From: Saccoglossus kowalevskii
Lineage: Eukaryota; Hemichordata; Enteropneusta; Harrimaniidae
Assembly: GCF_000003605.2 (NCBI RefSeq)
Contig: NW_003138331.1
Span: forward strand, 3,119-55,843
Length of the DNA stretch: 52,725 nucleotides
Direction: 5' to 3'
This document shows positions 11,908 to 22,663 of the stretch, in pieces; position 1 is the stretch's first letter; each line of letters begins with the position of its first letter. Both the position numbers and the translations under genes were made by a program. Below the pieces are notes generated by a model. It made no database searches. It was not told the origin of the DNA and worked only from the letters and a program-made list of their open reading frames with translations.

Positions 11908-14900
11908 ATGTGTAAACACTTAGTGATCTACATTTTCGTTGCATCATGTGTTGGTCACTGCATGTCAATGAAACTTGGACATAAGGTAAGTAAATCTAAA
12001 CTGTTCTTAGTTCTTATGGAAATCGTGAGCAATTCAATCTTTGCAGGTGTATTTGTGGGTTTAACAGTCATCGGAGTCTTGCAAATGCTTCCTCAGATCT
12101 GCTTTCTCTGTAATTTCCTTTCGCAGAATTGCATGTCAATGTCCCGGTTTTTTGGATACCGAATCGCTACTATTGCCTTCACAGATAGTGTTTAGGAAAC
12201 AACTTGAAAAATCAGTAAAGGCAGTAAAAGAAAAAAAAAATAGAAACCCTTTGGTATACATGAAGTCATGTCTGGTATTTCTAAACTTCAGTACATTCCT
12301 CACCACATATATGTGTATTGTGTATTGCCGTCAATTCAACGTACAGCCATGTTCGTTGCCAAAGCAAATAAAAAAACTAATAGGATGGATGTTGTATTTC
12401 CCCAGGACCACGTGTGCCAGTTCGGTGTCCACGAGTTTGCAATGTATATTTCGGGGACTATTCCAGGTCTGATTTTGGTTTTGAACATCGATGAGAGAAT
12501 GTCCGTATCATGTATAACTCATTAAGTTTTACAAAGCATTATACCGTTTTTGTCATTTAGTTTACAAACAATTTAAATTGAATAAGGCAACTTCTCCGGG
12601 GCTGATTAACATTACAACTTTGCCACCAATATATGAATCAGGGTGGTGTTATTACTCATTTAGAACATAAACTATACTTATTCTCATATATCAAATCATT
12701 AAAGGGGAGCAGAGGTTAGGTTTTGACGCTCTGTACATGGAATTTGAGATCTAAAAATGAATTCTGTCTACAAAAACATATTGTATGTGCTGCAAAATGC
12801 TAAGTTTATCGAAATTCCAAAGGAAAAATCATGTTGTTGGTTGCGAGAAATCGGCAGAAGAACTAACCTGAAAGTGCAGCGTACGTACGGCGTTCTAGCT
12901 ATAGTAAACAGTTAATGAATAAATATTGTACGGGTTGAAACTAAAGTAGAAATACGTTAACATCACTTGAACTACAGCACTCATTTCGCACAGCTTCCCA
13001 CTTTTTAATCGACCGCGTATCGCTTATCCGACGGCACGATATTTTCCGACCGGAAAACGACCGCCTTTCTATTGTTTTCGTCCTTTCGCTGGCTCATTGA
13101 AAACACAGACCGGTCCCCTAGCACTGATCACTGGTACAGGAGTGGTCGAAATGGTGATATTAGTGATACAGTTTGAGGATACAACGGGTACTAACTATTA
13201 TTAAATTCTAAACAATTCTTTAAATCTATACCACTTTGTATCGTTCGCGAACGCAGCTTCATCTGAGTCCAATATCGAATAAATGAGTTTGCGTAATTAT
13301 TATGAAAGCGATATATTACAATGTTGACATTTTTAGAGCCGGTACAATATTGTAAACAAATTTGTGTAATTAGAAAAACAGCACACTAAGTAAACGATTT
13401 TGAAATATACAAGTGTGCGTAATTACAGCACCGCCAGAAATAAAAACAATTTTACAAGATCGACGCTCGGAGCATCAAAGAAAATGATTGCTAAGGTAAC
13501 GCGCCAGTTCAGTGCGTGACTTGGGGTTAAACTTTGGTAAATATACACTAGATGTCAGCATCGCCGCGCAATAAGTTTTGCAATGCAGTACTTGAAGTTC
13601 AATAGCGCCCAAAATGACGCCGTTGATCACTCAGTCTTCTGCCAACTATTATAGACTAGTTTTTAAGCTTTTCGTTAATTTTCAAGTCCTTTATGTTATT
13701 TCATGGTCTTTACAATAAGTGTGAATTGCTGTGCTAGGCTATTATACACAATCACGGTCAGCCGACGTCATGAAATCTAAGCATAGAACGTAGGCGACCT
13801 GCGGCCGTTTGATTTCCTACTCTCCCTTGAAGCGATTGGTAAGAATGGTTGTTAATATATTACCCGATGCTCTACGATTTTTTTCATTTCAAGGTAAAAA
13901 ATAACAAATATATATAATGAATACTATTTGTTTAATTATTTGGGTTTTCAGCCGTCAAATTACTGACTATGATCGCATGAATTACGGTCAATGTTTGTTC
14001 TGTCTCGGCTTGAATGACAGACGTCGACACTGACGCATCCTAAACTCAGTATGGAGAGATCGACATTTTAAAGAAATTATTAACGGACCACGGTCAATAG
14101 GCATTTCAAACAATCGAAATTATTATCAGAAGACTACAAACATTAATTATACAAACACGTCGTGAAGATTCAACAATCAGAAAAGGAAACCTAGAAATTA
14201 CACCGATGTAATCTGACAATCATACCGTAATTGTGTTTTAATATATTTTGTGCGCAGTAAGTATCGTCAGAATATTATTTAAAAAAATATTATTCCATCC
14301 CAATCAAATCTAGGTCAAAGGGTCAGATTGCGTGCACATAATTATAGATAATTAAATCATAGATCATAAATCTCAAATTCCATGCACTGAGTGACAAAAA
14401 CCAGACCACTGTTTCCCTTTAATATGTTTCAATTGTGGTTTAAAATATTAGCACAGTGAGGCATGCGCACACATAAATCTTCATGTATATCTCAATTAAA
14501 TGAATATACAGTAATGATTTAAACAATGGCTTTTATTGTTAATATATTGTCATTCAACTCATCATAGAATATGGTACTACTTGTGATATTCTTTGCACAC
14601 CCATCACCCAATTCAATGATCACATCAATATTACATGAACAAAAGTGATATATAGCGTCATAACTTAATTGATTCATGGTTTAATTTTGATTATAGATGA
14701 ATAAATTAGGTCATTTGCAATCAGTCCTAAATATTTTATTAACACTATTTTAAAATGGCGACGCTGTTGAAACACGTGACCAACTATGTTAATGATGACG
14801 TCAGAGTATTTAATGATAACAATTCACTTATGTTACAGGAGATCCATGGCGTGACTTCACGATTCGGTAAGTTTATTTTTGCAAATGCTTTCTCCCTGAA

Positions 14901-17540
14901 AAGCCTGTACACGAGACATGTCATTTATATTAGGTATAAGTCCATTCATTTATAATATCCACAAAAATCTACTGCTAACATGTACCATAATATTTCACGT
15001 TCGAATTAGAACCGAAAATGTCCGGAGGCCCTGTATTCGACACACTTGNNNNNNNNNNNNNNNNNNNNNNNNNNNNNNNNNNNNNNNNNNNNNNNNNNNN
15101 NNNNNNNNNNNNNNNNNNNNNNNNNNNNNNNNNNNNNNNNNNNNNNNNNNNNNNNNNNNNNNNNNNNNNNNNNNNNNNNNNNNNNNNNNNNNNNNNNNNN
15201 NNNNNNNNNNNNNNNNNNNNNNNNNNNNNNNNNNNNNNNNNNNNNNNNNNNNNNNNNNNNNNNNNNNNNNNNNNNNNNNNNNNNNNNNNNNNNNNNNNNN
15301 NNNNNNNNNNNNNNNNNNNNNNNNNNNNNNNNNNNNNNNNNNNNNNNNNNNNNNNNNNNNNNNNNNNNNNNNNNNNNNNNNNNNNNNNNNNNNNNNNNNN
15401 NNNNNNNNNNNNNNNNNNNNNNNNNNNNNNNNNNNNNNNNNNNNNNNNNNNATCGTAAATGCAGAATCCCTGAGTACCCCATACACAAGTGTTGTTTACA
15501 TTGACAGCGTCTACGTAATCATAGATAAAGAAGAAGGGGGTGTTTTCAGAGTCGATCTTCTACAACAAAAATATCTTTCTGTGAGTATAATTACTATTGT
15601 GAAAATTACCAAATTGACATTATTTTGTTCTTTTGTTGTCGTTGCACTATTTTTGTCGCTGTGTTTTGTTGCGAACTATGTCATTCACATGAGCAAATCA
15701 TTTTGACATTCTATGTTTCACATGATTATTTTATTTGTTTGAATTAACATTATTTGTCTAAAGCGGATGTGCAAACGATTTTTCACACATAAAACCAAAA
15801 TATAAATGACAAATATGTATTGGTGTTATGACATAAATATGTATACCTAAAATACCACGTGTTGTTGTCTAGTTACACCCAACATATAACTTAATTAATT
15901 ATAAATGATTTGAATATTAAATCAAGTTTAAAGCGGACAGTCAACAAAATGACTATTCAGCGAAATGCACCTCATGCCGGTTGACATCATTATTCATGCA
16001 AAAATCAATATATCATAAATTTAAGAAAAAATGTATAGTTCTTTTTGTGTGTGGCCATACTAATTATGCATGGGCTGCATAACATTATGAAACACATTTG
16101 ATACAATAGGAAACCAATTAGATGAGTTTACTAATTACAGAATGTATGCGATTCATTAGGGTAAACTTATGTCGTATAAATTGAGCATATTTGCTAAATA
16201 TGCCAAATTGGTCTACGGCGTTTAATCTTTATTTCAATAAGCGTAATTTGTCTTTTCGAAATAATTCTACTTCGTGGCTAATTGTTTGTTAATATAAGTT
16301 AATTTATCTTATATATTCTAATATGATAGATTTAAAATAAAAAAAAATATTACGAGCTTACGTCAAAATATGTCGTGACCTAGCTAGTAATAAATTGTGT
16401 TATTTTACTATAAGAGTTAAAGCGGGGAGTCGTCACCTGCGCATGCGTCAGATGGCCATAGCGTGTAACTCTTTACAAACAAGCGTCTACCATGAGCCTT
16501 TGCGTTTTAGCGTGTGTTGTTATCGTTGATTGGAACTATTCATACTATTCAAATGTACACATGACCATTTATATTGTGTTTAGATGTATGGTTTAAAAGC
16601 TGAAACATTTATTTATTATTTAGAAAAATAAAATGCATATAAAACATAACGGTATAATTTTAGAAATCGCTAAGGATGTCCCATTTCAACACAGAAACAT
16701 TCACAAGTTACATTCACAATAGATGAATATTCCGCCGAATGGGATCTACATTTACCGCATGCAACAACAAAAAGCGATTTGCGGGCAAAACAAAATCAAT
16801 TGTGATATGATTGTGTATGATCTATACAACGCGAATGAACAATTCGACAATATTACCATTATAAGTGTATATATTTTTAGCCAAATTTAGTTAATCAGAT
16901 GTCAAACAGATTATAATTGTGACGGACGAGTGATGAGTATGATGATCCTGGACCGTATTGTGTACACGAATTGATATATTTAAATATTAAATGGCAACAC
17001 TTAACAAACTGTACTGTATGTATCTTTAAATATAAAAATGAAATAAATAAAAGTGAACAATAACTAACAATGCACATATATTAATTATGTAGATTTTTTA
17101 TGATTTATTATATAGATCAACAACGAGAAATCAATCCACATTGTAGACATAGTAGACAAATGGGAAGACAAGGTTAATGGTATTTCAATCATGGAACGCG
17201 ACAATAAAATTGTGTTGAACAAAGCCGGTGAATTCAGCTTGAGTTGGGATGGAATTGGACGCGTCAATATTAAACTTGATGACACTTACAAAGGTCACGT
17301 ATGTGGGCTGCTGGGAAATGCAGATGACAATCCAGATGATGATCTTATGGAGTTAACAGCAGATGGTTTGAAGTTGACAACGAATACAGACGAATTCGCA
17401 AAAAGCTGGGAAATACCAGATAGGTGAGTTGGTAGATTCGAGAATATTTACATATCGGGGAAAACAAATATCTGCACATCAGCGTATGATTATCTAACTG
17501 CGCCGTTTTCTTTTTCTTTTTCAGTTGTCCATCTAAATAA
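11908..17540 (+). CDS. Gene 1: secreted single VWD-domain protein (assembly gap inside)
   Basis: Coding exons are 11908-11985, 14839-14866, 15010-15580 (with the N gap), 17116-17423 and 17525-17540. The first exon encodes a signal peptide ending in ...CMSMKLGHK. The 28-nt micro-exon encodes EIHGVTSRF. Exon 3 opens the VWD domain (SGGPVFDTL before the gap, then IVNAESLSTPYTSVVYIDS). Exon 4 carries its second half (SWDGIGRV, VCGLLGNADDNPDDD, FAKSWEI), and the last exon gives the end SCPSK. If exon 3 matched gene 2 the protein would have about 229 residues. VWD domains are extracellular, disulfide-rich, calcium-binding folds. This copy departs from its paralogues: GDP is GGP and the Cys before WDG is Ser. 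The ATG follows a TACCAG acceptor by one base. Intron 1 (2.85 kb) is the longest in the family. It is probably functional, but a decaying copy cannot be excluded. Confidence 0.82.
12268..12525 (+). other. Unassigned open frame in intron 1 of gene 1
   Basis: This 85-residue frame starts MSGISKLQYIPHHIYVYC and contains FPQDHVCQFGVHEFAMY. It lies inside intron 1 of gene 1 on the same strand. I recognise no family. A poly-A-like run (12229-12240) precedes it. It could be a pseudogene fragment, a transposon relic or chance. Confidence 0.2.
15049..15451. other. Assembly gap (403 N)
   Basis: The run of undetermined bases falls inside coding exon 3 of gene 1. By comparison with gene 2, about 92 coding bases should be missing, much less than the 403 N shown, so the gap length is either arbitrary or includes inserted sequence. 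Confidence 0.99.
16417..16530 (+). mobile_element. TTAA-AGCGGG MITE, family B, partial copy
   Basis: TTAA at 16417-16420 is followed by AGCGGGGAGTCGTCACCTGC and about 100 bases matching the complete copy at 22496-22663. The right inverted repeat is not visible, so the copy is truncated or decayed. It lies in intron 3 of gene 1. A second possible left end (TTAA then AGCGGACAGTC) lies at 15928 in the same intron. Confidence 0.75.
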
Positions 17541-17793
17541 TATACAAAACGACCGATACATGTGATAGTTGTTACTGACAATAACGTTGGGATACTAGCC
17601 AAGACGATGTTCTACTGGTTTGTTGGCGGCATTTTTGCATTGCTTATTTATTTCACTGCTCGTGCATTGTATAGTTATGGAACAGACGTTATTATCGTCC
17701 GCACTCCTCGTTATAAATGCACATGTCTATTAAGGTTTGCTATATGCATGTATAGTAGCGATTATCATTATAGGTGTTTCTATATCAATGATC

Positions 17794-17799
17794 AATAAA
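17794..17799 (+). promoter_or_regulatory. Polyadenylation signal of gene 1
   Basis: An AATAAA hexamer about 255 bases after the gene 1 stop is a reasonable 3' UTR end. It was chosen by position only. Confidence 0.5.
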
Positions 17800-19197
17800 A
17801 ATGAATTTGGGTGATACAAAATGACCATAGCTTCGTTTACTTTAGGTCAGACTAAAATCCAACGCTCAGATACATCGTAAATATGTACGCTGCGAGCTTA
17901 TGTACAAACTTCGCGAATGTCTTCCATACGCAATAAAAGAACGACGGCTTGAGTGTCTAGTTTTAAAATATTCAAATTGGATTGAGTTTTGTTACAGATG
18001 TTGACAATTCTTTAATCTAATTAACCGCCTTATCCGTGTCTTGTTTTGCTATACTTCCACTGATATTCGTTTAGATGCAAGACGTCAAATAAGGTTACTA
18101 TATTAGATATTTATATTTATTCCGTTTCATAAATATGTGATGCATCAAACAAATACAATGTCGTGTATAATGACATAGGGGTGCTCATTTCGCCGGAATA
18201 TTCACATTTTTAATATTGCAACTTTTTATTGCATAACAGTGAGAGGTAGTAATGAAACTAAAATTGTATTATCACCGAAAATGGCGATGCTGTTTCAAAA
18301 GTATGTCACGCCTGTAAATGCACGATTGCGATTGAATGAGATGTAGTTTTAGTCTATGCAATCCGGTATAAAATGATCGATATACCTCAGTTTTCTTTGT
18401 TTGGAAGTAGGCCCAAGGCCTGAATAACACGCATCAACTTTAAAGCTTAAACGCTTCTGTCAACTGAAATCGACAAAACTATTATTTTACGCTACCAACG
18501 TATCACGCGAGGAAGAACATCAGAAGTACACAAACAAGAAATTGATTGTCGTCTCCATTACCTTGTGAATCCCAAGCCTTTGTCGATTCCAAAAACGCAA
18601 CCGAGTGTGCAGCGCTAATGGGAGTCTGTTTTTTTAATTGAAATTATGTTGAACCTCGCAACGAGAAAATACAATTTTCGTCTCCGCTCAATATAATAGT
18701 CAACTTACCAGAGTTTATAAATGGTGAATTGTCAATGCTCACTGTAGTTTGAAAATATCAATATAATTTAAAAGGTTCTTTGGATAATCTGTACTGAAAC
18801 CTTATTTTCATATTTGGTTAAAGGCTTTTCCGGCACTAAAGCAAAACATGGTACGGTATATCAAACGCCATGTCGGCGAATTTTGGTTATGTTCATATAA
18901 AAAACTGTACACTTATTATGCTAAATGCACTGCAACTTAAAGCTGGCGTTGTCAAACTATGAATGCTCATGAAAATGCTGATAACAATTGGAATTTGTTA
19001 AAACGCATAGCCATATTGTATAGTATAGCACTACTCAACATCACCATCATCACAATCATCATACTGTCTTGTGACCGACTGCAGGGTGAATGAATATCCA
19101 TTAAAATTATGCCACTCGTCAGTCTGCCACTACATCCAGCTCATTCAGATGTCTAGAATCCCCAGCAGCTTTTTGGTTTTCTTTTTCTCGCAATAAC
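17800..19197. other. Intergenic, no gene recognised
   Basis: AT-rich sequence with no sustained open frame, paired splice sites or RNA gene that I can support. Confidence 0.6.
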
Positions 19198-19330
19198 TTA
19201 AAGGGCGGCAGTCGTCGCGTCGCGTCCTGTTCGACATGGGACTCATAGCGACGTATACAACGCATGTAAAATACATTGTTTGTTTAAATAATTTTCAAAC
19301 ACGCGCTGCGCGACGACCACCGCGCTTTAA
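19198..19330. mobile_element. Small TTAA-type MITE, family B-like
   Basis: TTAA, then AGGGCGGCAGTCGTCGCG at the left; at the right CGCGACGACCACCGCGCT followed by TTAA. The arms are imperfect inverted repeats of about 20 bp, and TTAA flanks both sides. At 133 bp with no coding capacity, it shares terminal AG-GCGG-AGTCGTC with the family B copies but is internally different. Confidence 0.8.
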
Positions 19331-20619
19331 CTAAATAATTAAAATAAAATCTACTTTATTAAAAATGGACAATTAAATGAATAAATGAAAATAAAGTTAA
19401 GCACTACGAGCCTCCCATATAAATATAGAATAAATGCTGACATTTTCTTTTTATGAAAACAAAATTATTAAACTCCAATCAGGATGTTTTGAAATGTTGG
19501 TTCATGACTGCATATAACCACATTACCAAAATACCAAATTGGATCAAAATGTAATGAGAAATATTTGCTTACACAGACTGAAATGAAATATTTGACATTG
19601 CGCTGAAACTAATCATATCTGTTCATTATTCCATGGTACCATGGTAACAACTGTGATTTACATAATTCCGAGATACATAATAAAGTATTGCATATCAAGC
19701 CCTGGTAACCTACAATTGGTTTTATTTTTTGAGGGTTTCTATTAAGCTTACACTGGTTGTAATTGATATCGTTTTTAGAGATGACGTTTTATATAGAAAA
19801 GTTTGCGATGGTTCAATTAAAAGCTACCGAATACAATATACAAAATACGTTTGCATGTTTCACATACATACAGGACAGTGCACAGATGCAGCGACAATAC
19901 CAAGCTATCGCTCCAACACATGCAGCAACGCAATCGAACAAAATCCTTCATTTATTTCTATTTACCTTCGGCACATCCATATGTGAAATAATTACGATTT
20001 CGTACAACTTGGTCTCTGATCACCAAACACGGTGTATTCGAGTGCAAGGGGTAAATTATGTGTTGTTAGCTCATATGTACTCCATTGTGATGCCAAGCAT
20101 TGTAATGTGAAAACTGCGTTTCCCTTTTCGATTTGTGAAATTATTTCGTGTTTTCAAAAAAACAGCCCTGAAAATAACTGACTAATATATTTGCTAAATT
20201 ATTACTGAACGAATGGGAATGAAAGTACAAACTATCTAGTGTGTTCAACATTTCATGTTTGAATAATAACTTTAATAAATAGGACATTACTTGGCAAAAA
20301 CATATATTTTCCTCCATAAAAACGAAAGAATTCAACAATATCATTGTTGCAGTATTTGTGTGTCTTATTGTACAGCTATTCAAAATGTACCATTTGTTTA
20401 ATGGGGGATCGTGAGAAAGCTAATAAATATACATGTCTTATTGTTGCAGCATCATTTTCAACTTTAGATTTGTTTTTGCTTGTCAGAAAATAGCCCTGAA
20501 CCTTATCTCATTATATAAGTGTATGTGTGCATTGAGTATGTAGAATAATGTGGTTGTATTATTTTGCAGTCACGTCGCTTTATAAAGTAACAACAGAGAA
20601 AAGACGAGTTAAACATTTT
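19331..20619. other. Intergenic, no gene recognised
   Basis: Two overlapping open frames at 19729-20110 have no recognisable domain, and the base composition is unremarkable. Confidence 0.5.
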
Positions 20620-20698
20620 GTTTTAATAAATGCAGTACTAGTTCTATATCTCTGAGATGCTTTGACTAATTATATTCACATTTTGCATATTCATTATA

Positions 20699-21690
20699 AC
20701 GGGATGATCAATAAGTTCTCGACCCCACAACGAAACAAGGGGCGGAACTCCTATTCTGGGGTATGTCTACCTGTAGTAATTCAAATTTGGGTATTCAATA
20801 AATAGCACGTGCACGTGGTGCCCATTTAAAATCAGCAGGTGAGACGAAAATCACAAAATGGACCAGACAGAAGTTAGTGCTGTGATCAAGTATCTCTATC
20901 AAATACGATTGGCTACTAAAGAAATCGAAGAAGACATTGTCACGACAGGGGAGAACTCCCCTACTTATTTCACTGTAAAGAAGTGGGTTGCTAACTTTAA
21001 ACGAAGCCATGAGAGCATGAAAGATGACCCAAGGTCTGGATGTCCTACAATCAGGTTGAGGCCATCTGACATATCGGGCATTCACCAGCCATCGATTGTG
21101 GCGCAGTTCAAAATATTTTGTCCGACAACTTGGTGATGAGCCAGCTGTCTACAAGGTGGGTGCCCCGAATGTTGACTCCACATCAGAAGTTGAACTGGTT
21201 GGAAGTTTCATGGACGCTTTTGGCTAGTTGCCGGTCAAATCCTGACAACTTCCTCAAGAGATATGTAACCCAAGATGAGACATGGGTTCACCACTTTGAT
21301 CCATAATCAAAAGAGCAGAGGAAACAATATACACACAAGGGTTCCCAGGCGCCCAAGTAAAAGGGGGGGGATCGTCCACACAACACATATGGCAGTGGCA
21401 GCAGCAGCCGAATGTATATTTGAACCCTTGTCTAGCCTACTCACCTGACCTGGCACCGTCGGCCTTCTACCTGTTTCCTAAACTAAAGTCCCACTTGCGT
21501 GGTCACTGTTTTGAGACTGATGACGTCATCCAATCTGTTGAGCCATATCTAAAATCCAAGATAAAACCTTCTTCCAGCAGGGAATAGGAAAACTGGAACA
21601 TCGATGGACTATATTGAAAATAGTGTAAGAAAAATCTTTTTTTTTTAACGTTTTATGAGGAAGGCCGATATCTTATTGATCGCCCCTCGT
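20699..21690 (+). mobile_element. Mariner (DD34D) DNA transposon, defective
   Basis: Terminal inverted repeats share GATCAATAAG near both ends: the left begins ACGGGATGATCAATAAG, and the right, reverse-complemented, begins ACGAGGGGCGATCAATAAG. A TA dinucleotide adjoins each end, the usual mariner target. At about 992 bp it is shorter than a typical 1.3 kb mariner because of internal deletions. It is inserted in a local tandem repeat. The ends may be off by one or two bases. Confidence 0.9.
20858..21650 (+). pseudogene. Mariner transposase remnant
   Basis: The ATG at 20858 opens an N-terminal helix-turn-helix region (MDQTEVSAVIKYLYQI ... FTVKKWVANFKRS ... DDPRSG). The frame breaks near 21100 and resumes as DNLVMSQLSTRWVPRMLTPHQ, reaching the first catalytic Asp in TQDETWVHHFDP, with a stop at 21304-21306. 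The block with the second catalytic Asp is largely deleted. The third-Asp motif reads YSPDLAPSAFYLF, where intact mariners have PSD, so the Asp is replaced by Ala. A C-terminal trace FFQQGIGKLEHRW follows in another frame. The enzyme is clearly dead. Confidence 0.9.
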
Positions 21691-22110
21691 ACATCATAAC
21701 ATAGATATACAGGTATATCCGATTCAAAATGGGGGGCTATTTTTGTGCAGAAAAAGCAAAAATCATCAAAAATCAAGGATTTTTGGTATTTCGGAACAAT
21801 ATATCGGTCGTTATATATGGATTTTTTTAAACGTGGTACATACAGTAGACATTATTGATGCTAGTCGTTTTGTTTTTCATATAGCAATATATCTGATATG
21901 CTTTGACTGATTATGTTCAAATTTCATATGTCATCATCATAGATATACAGAAGTATTCAAAATGTTTCAGGGCAAAATCTCTCAATATGGAAAAGTACTC
22001 GTTTGACAATCAGAAACATGATGACTGAATGTCAAACATGTTAATGTAAAAAATCATCATATTCAAATTAAGTTTCTGGATTCATATCTCTGACATGTTT
22101 ATGTTCCAAC

Positions 22111-22495
22111 TATATTACTAAAAACGAAAACTATATATTTTAAATTTGATAATGAATGGAACTGTGCCATGCATGGTTTATTTGTTTTTGCCGATATTCT
22201 GTTTAGTTCAAGCATTGTTTAATAGTGTGTCCGATCTGAACAAACAAAGACATACATATGGCACATATTTACCAAATATTGACGACAGTTTAACAAATTA
22301 AACGAGTCCGTTCATTTATTTGAACGAGTCCGTACAGTTTCCTAACAAAAGGATACATTTTACTTCGCTTCCACAATTAAGATAAAGTTCTTCTATCTGT
22401 GTGGCCGCGGCATCGGAATATATAACGCACATGCTATAACAGATTATACTTTTGCCAAGACTCATGCAAGAATGTGCCACAGCAAATGTTTCATC
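22111..22495. other. Intergenic, no gene recognised
   Basis: AT-rich sequence. A duplicated phrase AACGAGTCCGT occurs at 22302 and 22323, with no other structure. Confidence 0.5.
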
Positions 22496-22663
22496 TTAAA
22501 GCGGGTGAGTCACCTGCGCATGCGTCAGATGGCCATAGCGTGTCATTGTTTACAAACAAGCTTAATCGTCTACCCATGAGCCTTTGCGTTTTTATCGTAT
22601 GTTGTTATCATCGCAAGGCACCCAATTATCGCGCGTGCGCAGGTGACGACCCTCCCGCTTTAA
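22496..22663. mobile_element. TTAA-AGCGGG MITE, family B, complete copy
   Basis: Left TTAA then AGCGGGTGAGTCACCTGCGC; right GCGCAGGTGACGACC then CTCCCGCT and TTAA. The arms are near-perfect inverted repeats of about 25 bp, and the element is 168 bp with both TTAA copies. It is GC-richer than its surroundings and has no transposase. The interior matches 16417-16530. Confidence 0.87.

Larger units (their letters stand above)
20620..22110. repeat. Diverged local tandem repeat interrupted by mariner
   Basis: The motif ATATCTCTGAGATGCTTTG with following ATTATATTCA and CATAGATATACAG occurs at about 20650-20698 continuing at 21691-21725. It recurs at 21886-21975, and a weaker copy (ATATCTCTGACATG) lies near 22085. 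The first copy is split by the mariner element, so the second serves as an uninterrupted paralogous site. Confidence 0.7.

Noticed and set aside
14918-15706. Long open frame spanning the N gap
   Set aside because: It is open only because N is read through. The left part is intron; only the part after 15451 to 15580 is the real VWD exon.
17562-17798. Open frame after the gene 1 stop
   Set aside because: It falls in the predicted 3' UTR between the stop and AATAAA and has no domain.
19729-20110. Two overlapping frames of 85 and 115 residues
   Set aside because: No recognisable domain, both frames open at once in low-stop sequence, and no splice or polyadenylation context.
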